A program made the translations under genes and the position numbers. Positions 25,026 through 33,722 of a stretch of 64,000 bases of DNA are shown here, in pieces. Where the stretch lies: the NCBI GenBank assembly GCA_009780235.1, contig WRAK01000006.1, forward strand, positions 28,023 to 92,022, in the 5' to 3' direction. The DNA comes from Oscillospiraceae bacterium (GTDB lineage: Bacteria; Bacillota; Clostridia; Oscillospirales; Oscillospiraceae). How positions within the stretch are numbered: the first letter of the stretch is position 1; every line of letters starts with the position of its first letter. The notes under the pieces are model-generated. The model was not told the DNA's origin. It saw only the letters and a list, made by a program, of their open reading frames with translations, and did no database searches.

Positions 25026-26521
25026 CAAACCTACATATCAGAAAAAACACCTATTACGACTCCGTAGCCCTCATGCTGATCTCAAAAGATTTAGGGCAAA
25101 TCCCCGGCGTGGGGGAGGCCTTGGTGGGGATGGGAACCGACCTCAACAAGGAGCTGGCGCAGAACATCGGGCTGGACACGCCGGAGCTGACAGCCCTCAC
25201 GGGCAATGACTTCTTCGTCGCGGCGGACTGCACCGACGATGCGGTCTGGCAGACGGTCTTAGACCGTGTGGAGGAACTGCTCGCGGCAAAGAAACAGGCG
25301 GGCGCGTCGGACTATTGCCCGGCGACGCTGGCCGGAGCGGTTAAGCTCATGCCGGACATCAACATGGCACTCCTGTCCGTCCCCGGCAAGTACGCCGCCG
25401 ACGTAGCGCGGGACTGTTTGGCGCGGGACATCCATGTGATGATGTTCTCCGACAATGTGACGATTGAGGACGAGCGCAGTCTTAAAGAATATGCCGTGGA
25501 GCGGGGCTTGCTCATGATGGGCCCCGACTGCGGGACGGCGATTATCAACGGTGTACCGCTGGCCTTTGCCAACGTGGTGCGGCGCGGGAACATTGGCATC
25601 GTGGGCGCGTCCGGCACGGGTACGCAGGAGGTGTCGGCGATTATCGACCAGCTCGGTGCGGGTGTTTCGCAAGTCATCGGCACGGGCGGTCGGGATTTGA
25701 AGCAGGGCGTCGGCGGGCTGATGTTTGCACAGGCTTTAGAGGCCCTGATTGCGGATGCGGCCACGGAAGTCATCGTGCTGATTTCCAAGCCGCCCGATGC
25801 GGCGATACAGGAACGAATTTTGACACAGGCCGCAAAGGGCGGGAAGCCGACTGTCGTCTGTTTCATCGGCGGCGACCCGGCAGAGGCCGAGCGGCTTGGG
25901 CTGGTTGCGGCTCGTTCGCTGGAAGATGCGGCGCATAAGGCGGCGGCACTCTCCAAGGGCGCGGTTGCGGCTGCTTATGACGGTTTCGACATGGGCGAGG
26001 CGGCGGCTCTGACGCTGGCGAAAGAAGCGGCGGGACGCATCGGAGCGAACGGGAAGTGTCTGCGCGGCCTATACACCGGCGGCACGCTCTGTGACGAGGC
26101 GGCGAAGCTCTTAGCGGGCATGGGGCTGACGGGTAAGCACAGTTTCATCGACTACGGCGACGACCAATACACCGTCGGGCGACCGCATCCGATGATTGAC
26201 CCGACTTTGCGGAATGAAGCACTCATCAAAGCCGCAAACGACCCGGAGACGGCCTTGATTCTGCTCGACTGCGTCATCGGCTACGGCGCACACGCAGATG
26301 CGGCGGGTGAGTTGGCGAAAGCGATTATCGAGGCGAAGTCCGGGGTGCCGATTGTGGTTTCCGTCTGCGGCACGGAGGGCGACCCACAGGGACTGACGGC
26401 CTCACGGGACGCACTCGCGGCGGCGGGGGCGATTGTGATGCCCTCGAATGCGCAGGCCATGCGCTTTGCAAAACTGGTGTTGGATGTAGGGGGCGGCGTC
26501 CTCGACGCCCCGCAGGTATAA
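25022..26521 (+). CDS. allF: FdrA/AllF family carbamoyltransferase subunit
   Basis: 499 residues, TTG start behind GGAGGAG. Succinyl-CoA-synthetase-like architecture: GIVGASGTGTQEVSAII in a Rossmann segment, MMGPDCGTAIING, and a second ligase-like half. In E. coli FdrA (AllF) works with YlbE (AllG) and YlbF (AllH) as oxamate carbamoyltransferase, which splits oxalurate with phosphate to oxamate and carbamoyl phosphate. All three homologues are in this operon. The last codons (26486-26511) read through a GTAGGGGGCGG repeat arm, giving the tail VGGGVLDAPQV. Confidence 0.85.
   Translation: MTNLHIRKNTYYDSVALMLISKDLGQIPGVGEALVGMGTDLNKELAQNIGLDTPELTALTGNDFFVAADCTDDAVWQTVLDRVEELLAAKKQAGASDYCPATLAGAVKLMPDINMALLSVPGKYAADVARDCLARDIHVMMFSDNVTIEDERSLKEYAVERGLLMMGPDCGTAIINGVPLAFANVVRRGNIGIVGASGTGTQEVSAIIDQLGAGVSQVIGTGGRDLKQGVGGLMFAQALEALIADAATEVIVLISKPPDAAIQERILTQAAKGGKPTVVCFIGGDPAEAERLGLVAARSLEDAAHKAAALSKGAVAAAYDGFDMGEAAALTLAKEAAGRIGANGKCLRGLYTGGTLCDEAAKLLAGMGLTGKHSFIDYGDDQYTVGRPHPMIDPTLRNEALIKAANDPETALILLDCVIGYGAHADAAGELAKAIIEAKSGVPIVVSVCGTEGDPQGLTASRDALAAAGAIVMPSNAQAMRFAKLVLDVGGGVLDAPQV
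26486..26511. repeat. GTAGGGGGCGG repeat arm inside the fdrA 3' end
   Basis: Read in frame as the C-terminal residues of FdrA; same arm type as at 7873 and 14049. Confidence 0.7.
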
Positions 26522-26534
26522 GGAGGAAAGCGGT

Positions 26535-26705
26535 ATGAACAAAGTGAATGAACTCTTTGCGAAAGAACTGAAAGTCGTGAATCTGGGCGTGAAATCTTTT
26601 TATGAGGACTTGAAAGCCCAGCAGAAGCAGGTTGTACATGTGGAGTGGAAGCCCGTAGCGGGTGGAAATCAACGGCTTGCGGATATGTTGAAGTTGCTGC
26701 AGTAG
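26535..26705 (+). CDS. Small FdrA-associated protein (56 aa)
   Basis: ATG behind AGGAGG, 13 bases after fdrA. The sequence contains LFAKELKVVNLGVKSFYEDL and QVVHVEWKPVAGG, similar to short proteins annotated as 'fdrA domain protein' that lie between fdrA and ylbE homologues. Probably an accessory or split-off piece of the carbamoyltransferase. Soluble, no membrane helix. Confidence 0.75.
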   Translation: MNKVNELFAKELKVVNLGVKSFYEDLKAQQKQVVHVEWKPVAGGNQRLADMLKLLQ

Positions 26706-27099
26706 GCTCCCCCAGTCAGCTGCGCTGATAACTGACGCCCCAAGAGCGCAAGGCGAAGCCGTAGTGCGATTGGTTGGCGGAAGGAATGCCCGTGGTGCAG
26801 CCCCCTCAAAACGAGAGGGCCTAAAGGCAAGGGGCAAAGCCTCCCTCGTTTACGAGGGAGGTGGCCGCCGCGAAGCGGCGGACGGAGGGAGTTTTGGCGC
26901 ATACATTTCCTGCGGGAAATGTATAAGTCCGCCTGTGGCGGACGATGCGCCTTTGAAGGGGGACTAGTCCCCCTTCAACCTTCCCCCTAGCCTCCGGCGG
27001 AGTGAAGGACAAGAGACAAAGCCTCCCTCGTTTATGAGGAAGGACGGGGGGAGTACACGCATAACATTACACAGATAACACAATCAGGAGGAAACCAAA
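26706..27099. repeat. Repeat-rich intergenic stretch between the small FdrA protein and allG
   Basis: No gene. It holds CCTCCCTCGTTTACGAGGGAGG, the hairpin ATACATTTCC-tgc-GGGAAATGTAT, TCCGCCTGTGGCGGA, and a perfect palindrome TTGAAGGGGGAC/GTCCCCCTTCAA around 26954-26979. The AGGAGG site of allG is at the end. The hairpins might attenuate transcription within the operon. Confidence 0.7.
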
Positions 27100-28350
27100 A
27101 TGACACTCGGAGAAAAAATAAACGCCGCCAATGCGGCCGTGTTGACCCAAATCTTAAACGCCCAGCCCACGCTCGTGGGCATGGGAACCGCCGGGGCAGA
27201 TATCCCCGGGATGACCAAGACCACAGTCTTGCACGCAGGGCCGCCGGTGACATGGGAGACCATGTGTCCGCCCCAACGCGGCGCAGTACTGGGCGGCCTG
27301 ATGTATGAGGGCTTGGCCGAGACGCCCGAAGCGGCGGAGAAGTTAGCCGCATCCGGTGAGATTACCTTTGCGCCCTGTCACCACCACGACGCCGTGGGGC
27401 CGATGGCGGGGATTATCACCTATTCCATGCCCGTATGGATCGTACAGAACAAGACGGCGGGGAACTACGCCTACTGCACCATCAATGAAGGTCTCGGCAA
27501 AGTGCTCCGCTTCGGGGCGTATCAGGACGAGGTTATTGAGCGGCTTCGTTGGATTGAGACGGAGCTTTACCCGCTGCTCAAGGAGACGTTGCAAATCCAC
27601 GGCGAGATTGACATCAAGACCATGATTGCACAGATTCTCCAAATGGGAGACGAGGGGCATAACCGCAACAAGGCGGGGACCTCGCTCTTGATTCGCACCA
27701 TTGCCCCCGCACTCGTGCAGACGAGCTTTTCCGAGGCGCAAAAGGTGCGTGCGCTCAAGTTCCTCGATTCCAATGACCACACCTTCCTCAACCTCTCCAT
27801 GCCGGCGATGAAAGCGACCATGGACCCGGTACGGGATGTAGAATATTCCACCATTGTGTCCACCATGGCACGGAACGGGACGGATTTTGGTATCCGTGTC
27901 GCCGGACTGGGCGACCGTTGGTTCACGGCTCCGGCTGAGATTATTGACGGGCTGTACTTCCCCGGTTTCACCATGGCCGACGCAAACCCCGACATGGGCG
28001 ATTCCTGCATCACAGAGACGGGCGGTATCGGCGGCTTCTGTATGGGCGCGGCCCCGGCCATCGTCCAGTTCGTGGGCGGTACACCTGCCGATGCGGTGAA
28101 TTATTCCATGCAGATGTTTGAAATCACAGAGGGTGAGGGCAACACGTATCAAATTCCGCCTCTCGGCTTCCGCGGCAGTGCGACAGGGATTGATATCCGC
28201 AAGGTGATCGAGACGGGGATTTTGCCCGTCATCAATACGGGTATTGCCGCAAGTACGGCGGGGGTTGGGCAGGTCGGTGCCGGCATTGTGCATCCGCCGA
28301 TGCGGTGCTTTGAGCAGGCGTTAGAAGCGTTTGTGGAGAAGTATGCGTAA
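27100..28350 (+). CDS. allG: AllG (YlbE, DUF1116) carbamoyltransferase subunit
   Basis: 416 residues. Strong resemblance to E. coli YlbE: LHAGPPVTWETMCPPQRGA, FAPCHHHDAVGPMAGI, NEGLGKVLRFGAY, MGDEGHNRN, GIRVAGLGDRWFTAPA and ANPDMGDSCITETGG. One of the three subunits of oxamate carbamoyltransferase in E. coli. Good AGGAGG site. Here the true acceptor may be malonamate rather than oxamate (inference from neighbours). Confidence 0.88.
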   Translation: MTLGEKINAANAAVLTQILNAQPTLVGMGTAGADIPGMTKTTVLHAGPPVTWETMCPPQRGAVLGGLMYEGLAETPEAAEKLAASGEITFAPCHHHDAVGPMAGIITYSMPVWIVQNKTAGNYAYCTINEGLGKVLRFGAYQDEVIERLRWIETELYPLLKETLQIHGEIDIKTMIAQILQMGDEGHNRNKAGTSLLIRTIAPALVQTSFSEAQKVRALKFLDSNDHTFLNLSMPAMKATMDPVRDVEYSTIVSTMARNGTDFGIRVAGLGDRWFTAPAEIIDGLYFPGFTMADANPDMGDSCITETGGIGGFCMGAAPAIVQFVGGTPADAVNYSMQMFEITEGEGNTYQIPPLGFRGSATGIDIRKVIETGILPVINTGIAASTAGVGQVGAGIVHPPMRCFEQALEAFVEKYA

Positions 28351-28718
28351 ATGACCGCACAAAGCCTCCCTCGCAAGCGAGGGAGGTGGCCGCCGCAAAG
28401 CGGTGGACGGAGGGAGTGTAGGGCGCGATGTCTTCATCGCGCCGTGCACGTGTATCGGGTGGATGCGGCGCGATGAGGACATCGCGCCCTACAACGGCCC
28501 CACGTAGGGGCGCGCATTGTGCGCCCGCGAAACCACCCCGTCAGGCTTCGCCTGCCACCCCTCCAAGGAGGGGAATAAGGGCATTCGCAAACCCGCCGCA
28601 GCGAGCCGACCCGCAGGGCGGTTCCCCAAAACCAAATGCGTACATTTGGTTTGATGTTGACAATTCATTCACCATGAATTGATTATAAACAGCAACACAC
28701 AATAGGAGGAATTACAAA
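28351..28718. repeat. Repeat-rich intergenic stretch between allG and the cyclase gene
   Basis: No gene. It holds CCTCCCTCGCAAGCGAGGGAGG, a full GTAGGGCGCGATG palindrome (28418-28492), a GTAGGGGCGCGCATTGTGCG piece, and GTCAGGCTTCGCCTGCCACC. The last 40 bases lead to the AGGAGG of the cyclase gene. Confidence 0.8.
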
Positions 28719-29519
28719 ATGGCAAGCTGGAACGACATTAAAATGTACGACTTATCTATCCGCACAGGGATTAGCACGCCGCCGTGGCCGACCTATGAGC
28801 CGCTGCAGGTGAAGTATTTCAAGCGTCTCTCCCCCAACGGTGCAAACGGACAGGTTATCACGACGTCCAACCACATCGGCACCCATCTTGACGGCCCGCT
28901 GCACTTTGATACCGCAGGCCGTGACATCGCATCTTTGGAGCTGACGAAGCTCTGCGCGCCCGGCGTGGTGGTGGATCTCTCCGACATGGCAGAGGACTAC
29001 GGTATCTACACGCCCGATGATTTGATGAAGCGTGCCGATATCCGCAAGGGCGACATCCTCATCATTAACACCGGCTACAACAAGTACGGCTGGGATCAGC
29101 CCGAGGCGGACGAGCGTCGTTACATGCTCCGCCATCCGGGGCCGAGCATGGACTTTGTGGGCTGGGTACATAAGATGGAGTTCAAGTGGATTGGCGTGGA
29201 CTGCGGCTCTGCCGACCATCCCTTCAACACCAAAATCCGTGACTGGGAGCCGGTCGAAGCTGAGATCTGCGACAAAGTATTCCAAGCGAAATACGGCAAG
29301 GGGCTCAACGAGGTCTACAAGTGGCCGAACACGTACCAGTGTATGCACATCCAGCAGTTCCCGAAGAAGTACGGTGAGATTATCCACGCAGAGTGCGTGG
29401 GCGGTCAGATTAACGAGCTGTCCAACAAGCGTTGTGTCATCGGCTGCTTCCCGTGGAAATTTGTAGACGGCGAATCTGCGTTCTGCCGCATCGTGGCCTT
29501 TGAAGGCTTTGACGCGTAA
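28719..29519 (+). CDS. Cyclase-family metal-dependent hydrolase
   Basis: 266 residues of the kynurenine-formamidase/isatin-hydrolase (cyclase) family. The metal motif HIGTHLDGPLH gives H52, H56, D58 and H62. Known relatives open cyclic or linear amides (isatin, N-formylkynurenine). In this operon, beside an Mo hydroxylase, an amidase and AllFGH, it may open a cyclic ureide such as barbiturate; that substrate is inferred. AGGAGG ribosome site, and only 3 bases before the amidase gene. Confidence 0.82.
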   Translation: MASWNDIKMYDLSIRTGISTPPWPTYEPLQVKYFKRLSPNGANGQVITTSNHIGTHLDGPLHFDTAGRDIASLELTKLCAPGVVVDLSDMAEDYGIYTPDDLMKRADIRKGDILIINTGYNKYGWDQPEADERRYMLRHPGPSMDFVGWVHKMEFKWIGVDCGSADHPFNTKIRDWEPVEAEICDKVFQAKYGKGLNEVYKWPNTYQCMHIQQFPKKYGEIIHAECVGGQINELSNKRCVIGCFPWKFVDGESAFCRIVAFEGFDA

Positions 29520-29522
29520 CCC

Positions 29523-30971
29523 ATGGAATCAAACGTAGGGGCGGCATTCTGCCGTTCGCACCTTATCGAAGAGCTGACCATACCCCGCCTCCACGAATTG
29601 TTGAGGCGGGGCGAGGTCACCTGTGAGGCCTTAGTCCGCGCCTATCTGGCTCGGATTGCGGACTTGGATGCGCAGGGGCCTTGCTTAAACGCGGTTATCG
29701 CCGTGAACCCGCACGCCGTGGACGAGGCTCGTGCCTTGGACGAAGAACTTCGTAGGGGCGGCCCCACGTGGCCGTCCGCTCCGCTTTACGGTGTGCCTGT
29801 CCTGCTCAAAGACAACTGTGAGACGGCGGACATGCCGACCACGGCGGGGTCACGGAGCTTGGAGGACTTCCGCACCGGGCGGGATGCCGATTTGGTGCGC
29901 CGTCTGCGGGAGGCCGGGGCTGTGATTCTGGCCAAGACGAACCTGCACGAGTTCGCCATCTGGGGCGAGACGGTCAGCTCTATGAAAGGGCAGACTTTGA
30001 ACCCCTATGACCTCACCCGTACGCCCGGAGGATCCTCCGGTGGGACGGGTGCGGCGGTGGCGGCGAACTTCGGGCTGGTGGGCATAGGGACGGATACGGT
30101 GAATTCCATCCGCTCCCCCGCGTCTGCCTGCGCGCTCTGCGGGATTCGGCCGACTGTTGGTCTCGTGAGTAGCGAGGGCATCGTGCCGTACGCCAACACG
30201 CAGGACACGGCGGGGCCGATTGCCCGCACGGTGGAAGATGCCGTGCGTGTGCTGGATGTGATTGCGATGAATAACGGGCATCGTCCTGCATCGTACTTGA
30301 ATTCCCTGAACGCGGACGGCTTGCGCGGCAAGCGTATCGGCCTGCTGGAAAGTTTTTGGGGTAGTGAAGCGATCAACGCGCCTGTAAACAATGTGGTACA
30401 GGCCGCTTTGGCGCGTCTGCGTGAAGCGGGTGCCGTTCTCGTGCCGATAGCAGATGCCATCGACCCGGACTGGTTGGTGCGTGAGGTCAGCGTGCATTTG
30501 TATGAGCTCAAGGAGCATCTGGGCGCGTATTTGACCGCATTTGGCGAACGCGCTCCCGTGCATTCGATTGACGAGATTCTGGCGAGCGGGAAGTATACGC
30601 CCGATATTGAGGAGAACCTCAAGACGGCGAACGGCCTTGGTACGGATATGCTCGCATACGCCGAGCGGTTAGAGCGGCGCGCCGAGGTGCAGCGTCAGGT
30701 GCTTGCGATACTGGAGCGGGAGCGGTTGGATGCTCTGCTTTATCCGCACCAACAGCAGCTTGTGAGCAAAGTCGGTGCGGGGCAGAAACAGCGCAACGGC
30801 GTGTTGGGTTCGGTGACGGGATTCCCTGCCATCGTGGTGCCCGGCGGCTTTGCGGACGGCGTGCCTGTGGGGCTGGAGTTTTTGGGGCGGCCGTTTGACG
30901 AGCCGCAACTGATTGAAATCGTCTACGGGCTGGAGCAGGCGGAGCCGATTCGTGTGCCGCCTGTGTTGTAG
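29523..30971 (+). CDS. Amidase-signature hydrolase
   Basis: 482 residues. The Ser-cisSer-Lys triad is at K96 (VLLKDN), S171 (TPGGSSGG) and S195 (DTVNSIR), with the spacing usual for the family. The N-terminus (residues 5-13) and a loop before PLYGVPVLLKDN (residues 77-86) are encoded by palindromic-repeat arms at 29535-29559 and 29752-29780. No clear ribosome site precedes the ATG, consistent with coupling to the cyclase gene. Substrate unknown; malonamate or a ureido acid would fit the context. Confidence 0.85.
   Translation: MESNVGAAFCRSHLIEELTIPRLHELLRRGEVTCEALVRAYLARIADLDAQGPCLNAVIAVNPHAVDEARALDEELRRGGPTWPSAPLYGVPVLLKDNCETADMPTTAGSRSLEDFRTGRDADLVRRLREAGAVILAKTNLHEFAIWGETVSSMKGQTLNPYDLTRTPGGSSGGTGAAVAANFGLVGIGTDTVNSIRSPASACALCGIRPTVGLVSSEGIVPYANTQDTAGPIARTVEDAVRVLDVIAMNNGHRPASYLNSLNADGLRGKRIGLLESFWGSEAINAPVNNVVQAALARLREAGAVLVPIADAIDPDWLVREVSVHLYELKEHLGAYLTAFGERAPVHSIDEILASGKYTPDIEENLKTANGLGTDMLAYAERLERRAEVQRQVLAILERERLDALLYPHQQQLVSKVGAGQKQRNGVLGSVTGFPAIVVPGGFADGVPVGLEFLGRPFDEPQLIEIVYGLEQAEPIRVPPVL
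29535..29559. repeat. GTAGGGGCGGCATTC repeat arm inside the amidase 5' end
   Basis: GTAGGGGCGGCATTCTGCCG, the same arm as at 41921, read in frame as VGAAFCRS near the N-terminus. Confidence 0.75.
29752..29780. repeat. GTAGGGGCGGCCCCACGTGG repeat arm inside the amidase gene
   Basis: The arm resembles 160-186 (GTAGGGGCGGCCCCGTGTGG). Read in frame as a surface loop, RRGGPTWPSA. Confidence 0.75.
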
Positions 30972-30976
30972 GCGAT

Positions 30977-31858
30977 ATGATGGTTTTGCGTGCCGCTCGT
31001 GTGGCGGAGGATGTGTTGCCGCTCGGCGTTTCCGGGTGTGTCCACTCGGTGTTTGAGACGGCGATGAACCTGCGAGGGGACGACGGCGCATTGCGCACCG
31101 TCCTCTCGGCGGGGCGCAGTCTCTCGCCGCGAAGTGCGGTACTGGATAGCGAGGTCTCGTTCACTCGGTTGGGATTTGTGTCCGGTGACGCTGTGGCGGT
31201 GGAGATAGCGGGTGCGGAAACGGTATCGCTTGCCATGTCCGCTATGCGTCCGCGGTTTGGCTCGGAGGATGCCGCCTATTTGGGGCGGCTTCGGGTGTTG
31301 GCGGCGCAAGTCGGAGCCTCGGCGTATGCGGCGGAGAGTTTGGCACCTGTGCTTTGCCATTTGTTCGACGGCCTGCCTTATGCCTTGTCGCACAATGTGT
31401 ACAGCCGGTTTTTGACGGAGCGCGTGCGGCGGTTGTACGGCGTGTTGTGCGCTCGAAACGTGTCGGAATGCGTGGACGTTGGCCGTACGCTTGCAGGTTG
31501 CGGGGCGGGGCTTACGCCGTCTTCGGATGATTTGCTGGTCGGCGTGTTGGCGGCGATTCACGGGAGCGCGGCGGCGGGGGTTTTAGACCGGGGGCTTGCT
31601 GTGGATATGGCTTGGAAACTCTCCTTGGGAGCCGTTTCGGCTACGACGGAGATTAGCGGGATGTTTCTTGAGAGCGGCGGCTTGGGGTATTTTAATGAGG
31701 ATGTCATTGCGCTGGTGAAAGCGTTTTTTGCTGCAGACGATACGGCGGATTTGGCTGTGTCGGCGGCGAAAGTTTGCGCGTTTGGGGCGACTTCCGGGGT
31801 GGATTTGCTCACGGGGGTTTGGTTGGGACTGGTCGGAGTGGGGGGGCTTGTGGTATAA
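30977..31858 (+). CDS. allH: AllH (YlbF, DUF2877) carbamoyltransferase subunit
   Basis: 293 residues. The DUF2877 signature GCGAGLTPSSDDLLVG lies near residue 174, with an N-terminal half typical of YlbF. Third subunit type of the AllFGH carbamoyltransferase, separated from allF and allG by the cyclase and amidase genes, which ties those enzymes to the same pathway. The start could be ATG 30977 or 30980; the ribosome site is weak and translation may be coupled to the amidase. Confidence 0.82.
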   Translation: MMVLRAARVAEDVLPLGVSGCVHSVFETAMNLRGDDGALRTVLSAGRSLSPRSAVLDSEVSFTRLGFVSGDAVAVEIAGAETVSLAMSAMRPRFGSEDAAYLGRLRVLAAQVGASAYAAESLAPVLCHLFDGLPYALSHNVYSRFLTERVRRLYGVLCARNVSECVDVGRTLAGCGAGLTPSSDDLLVGVLAAIHGSAAAGVLDRGLAVDMAWKLSLGAVSATTEISGMFLESGGLGYFNEDVIALVKAFFAADDTADLAVSAAKVCAFGATSGVDLLTGVWLGLVGVGGLVV

Positions 31859-31889
31859 TGAAGCTTATATTTAGTAGCGGGGGGAGAAA

Positions 31890-32417
31890 ATGAGATATCA
31901 ATTTGAATACAAATTAACGGAAGAAGATTATTTGGATTTTAATGTATTTCGTTTGCATAAATCTAAGAACAATCCTACCGGTATTAGCTGGATTGGCTTG
32001 ATGATACTCCTGCTGTTATCAATGGTAATGATTTCTCAAGGGAACTACAGGCTTTTGTGGCTATCTTTGGGGCTATTGATTTTGTGGGTTCTAATAAAAG
32101 TTGTAACCAGCCGGCGGTATGGTAGGTTTTCTATAAAAAAACAAATACAATCGATAGCAGAAGACGGGAAACTCCCCTTTGGAAAAGATAACATAGTTTC
32201 ATTTCACGAAGATTTTGTGTTTGAAATTGCAGATGGAAATGAGAGTAAAACAATATACGAAAATTTGGAAAAAGTTGCAGTCGGCGAGAATGCGATATAT
32301 ATTTACATGAATGCAATACAAGCATTTATTCTTCCGTTTTCAATATTTGAAACCGAAGTGCAGCGGAATGAATTTCTGACGTTTATCAAGCAAAAAGCAC
32401 AAACACACGGAGGATAA
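31890..32417 (+). CDS. YcxB-like two-TM membrane protein
   Basis: 175 residues. Two hydrophobic segments (SWIGLMILLLLSMVMI and LLWLSLGLLILWVLIKVV) are followed by a soluble beta-rich domain (FHEDFVFEIADGNESKTIYE...LEKVAVGENAIYIYM) like the YcxB C-terminal domain. Starts behind GGGGGGAG. AT-rich relative to allH and xdhB, probably a later insertion into the operon. Function unknown. Confidence 0.65.
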   Translation: MRYQFEYKLTEEDYLDFNVFRLHKSKNNPTGISWIGLMILLLLSMVMISQGNYRLLWLSLGLLILWVLIKVVTSRRYGRFSIKKQIQSIAEDGKLPFGKDNIVSFHEDFVFEIADGNESKTIYENLEKVAVGENAIYIYMNAIQAFILPFSIFETEVQRNEFLTFIKQKAQTHGG

Positions 32418-32421
32418 GCCC

Positions 32422-33249
32422 ATGTATCAATTCCTATCACCCAAAACCATAGGCGAGGCAAAAGAACACCTCGCCGAAAAATCAAACCTCAAAGTCCTAG
32501 CTGGCGGCACCGACCTCATCATCGGCTTGCGGGACGGGGCGGTTCATTGTGACTATATCATGGACATCAAACATATCCCGGAACTCTGCGAGATTGGAAT
32601 GACGGATGACGGCTTGGAAGTCGGAGCCGGGGTGAGTCTCAATGCGATGCTGGCGTCCGGGCTTTGCACGGGCCGATACGCCGCACTGGCTGACAGCGGG
32701 CATGAGCTGGCGAACAGCTTGCTCCGCAACCGGGCGACTTTGGCGGGGAACATCTGCCACGCCTCACCGGGCGGGGACATGCTTGCGCCTGTGCTGGTGT
32801 TGGACGCTTGGGTGGAGACACTTACGCCGAACGGCGGGCGCAAGATTCCGCTCAAAGACTTCTTCACGGGCGTGAAGCGGCATGTGTTGGCGGCGGACGA
32901 GATGGTCGTAAAAACCGTGTTCCCCAGAGGGGACGGCACGAGTGCGTATCACAAAAAGAAGCGGATTCGCGGCCATGACTTGGCGCAGGTCGGTGTGGCG
33001 GGGTCTTATGCGGCGGACGGCACGCTCAAGCTCGCTTTCGGCGCAGCGGGGCCGACACCGGTTTTGATAGAGCTCGGCGTATTTGACCCGTTGGCTCTGC
33101 GGGCGGCGCGGGAAGAGATTTTGGATAAGGCGATGAGCGGGATATCTCCCATCAGCGACGTGCGGGCGTCAAAGGAGCATCGTTTGGCGATGGCGCGCTA
33201 CCTGGCGGGCGATGTGTTGGATGCGTTGTTAGAGAAGGTGGGTGTGTGA
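32422..33249 (+). CDS. xdhB: Molybdenum hydroxylase FAD-binding subunit (XdhB/CoxM type)
   Basis: 275 residues. The FAD site motif LAGGTDLIIGL (residues 26-36) and NSLLRNRATLAGNICHASPGGD (about 95-115) are typical for the medium subunit. Passes electrons from the 2Fe-2S subunit to NAD or another acceptor. Start 5 bases after the YcxB-like gene, with the ribosome site inside that gene's last codons. Confidence 0.92.
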   Translation: MYQFLSPKTIGEAKEHLAEKSNLKVLAGGTDLIIGLRDGAVHCDYIMDIKHIPELCEIGMTDDGLEVGAGVSLNAMLASGLCTGRYAALADSGHELANSLLRNRATLAGNICHASPGGDMLAPVLVLDAWVETLTPNGGRKIPLKDFFTGVKRHVLAADEMVVKTVFPRGDGTSAYHKKKRIRGHDLAQVGVAGSYAADGTLKLAFGAAGPTPVLIELGVFDPLALRAAREEILDKAMSGISPISDVRASKEHRLAMARYLAGDVLDALLEKVGV

Positions 33250-33251
33250 GT

Positions 33252-33722
33252 ATGAGACAGATTCATTTGACAGTCAATAATGAAAAATATCAGGTGTACT
33301 GCCCGGAGCACATTACCCTTCTGACGCTCCTGCGGGAGCATCTGCACCTCACGGGGACGAAAGAGGGCTGTGCTGCCGGGGAGTGCGGGGCCTGTACGGT
33401 AATTTTTAACGGCAAGGCGGCCAATGCCTGCATGGTGCTGGCACCGGAGGCCAACGGTGCTGTGGTGGAGACCATCGAGGGCGAGGCAAAAGACGGGGTG
33501 CTGTCTCCGCTGCAGCAGTCCTTCATCGAACACCACGCGCTCCAATGTGGGTTCTGTACGCCGGGGATGATTATGTCGGCGCGGGCTTTGCTGGATGCGA
33601 ATCCGGCACCGACGCGGGACGAAATCAAAGAGGCGATGGAGGGGAACCTCTGCCGCTGTACGGGCTATGAGCCCATCATAACAGCCATCGAGCAAGCGGC
33701 GGGAGGTGAGCGGGGTGCGTGA
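33252..33722 (+). CDS. xdhC: Molybdenum hydroxylase [2Fe-2S] subunit
   Basis: 156 residues. The plant-type cluster ligands are in GCAAGECGACTVIFNGKAANAC, and the second cluster is in QCGFCTPG ... NLCRCTGYEPI. The start is taken as ATG 33252 (an in-frame GTG at 33246 is possible). It overlaps the catalytic subunit gene. Confidence 0.93.
   Translation: MRQIHLTVNNEKYQVYCPEHITLLTLLREHLHLTGTKEGCAAGECGACTVIFNGKAANACMVLAPEANGAVVETIEGEAKDGVLSPLQQSFIEHHALQCGFCTPGMIMSARALLDANPAPTRDEIKEAMEGNLCRCTGYEPIITAIEQAAGGERGA

Noticed and set aside
26706..27099. Hairpins between the small FdrA protein and allG as intrinsic terminators
   Set aside because: None is followed by a clear T-run on the plus strand; they match repeat families found elsewhere.
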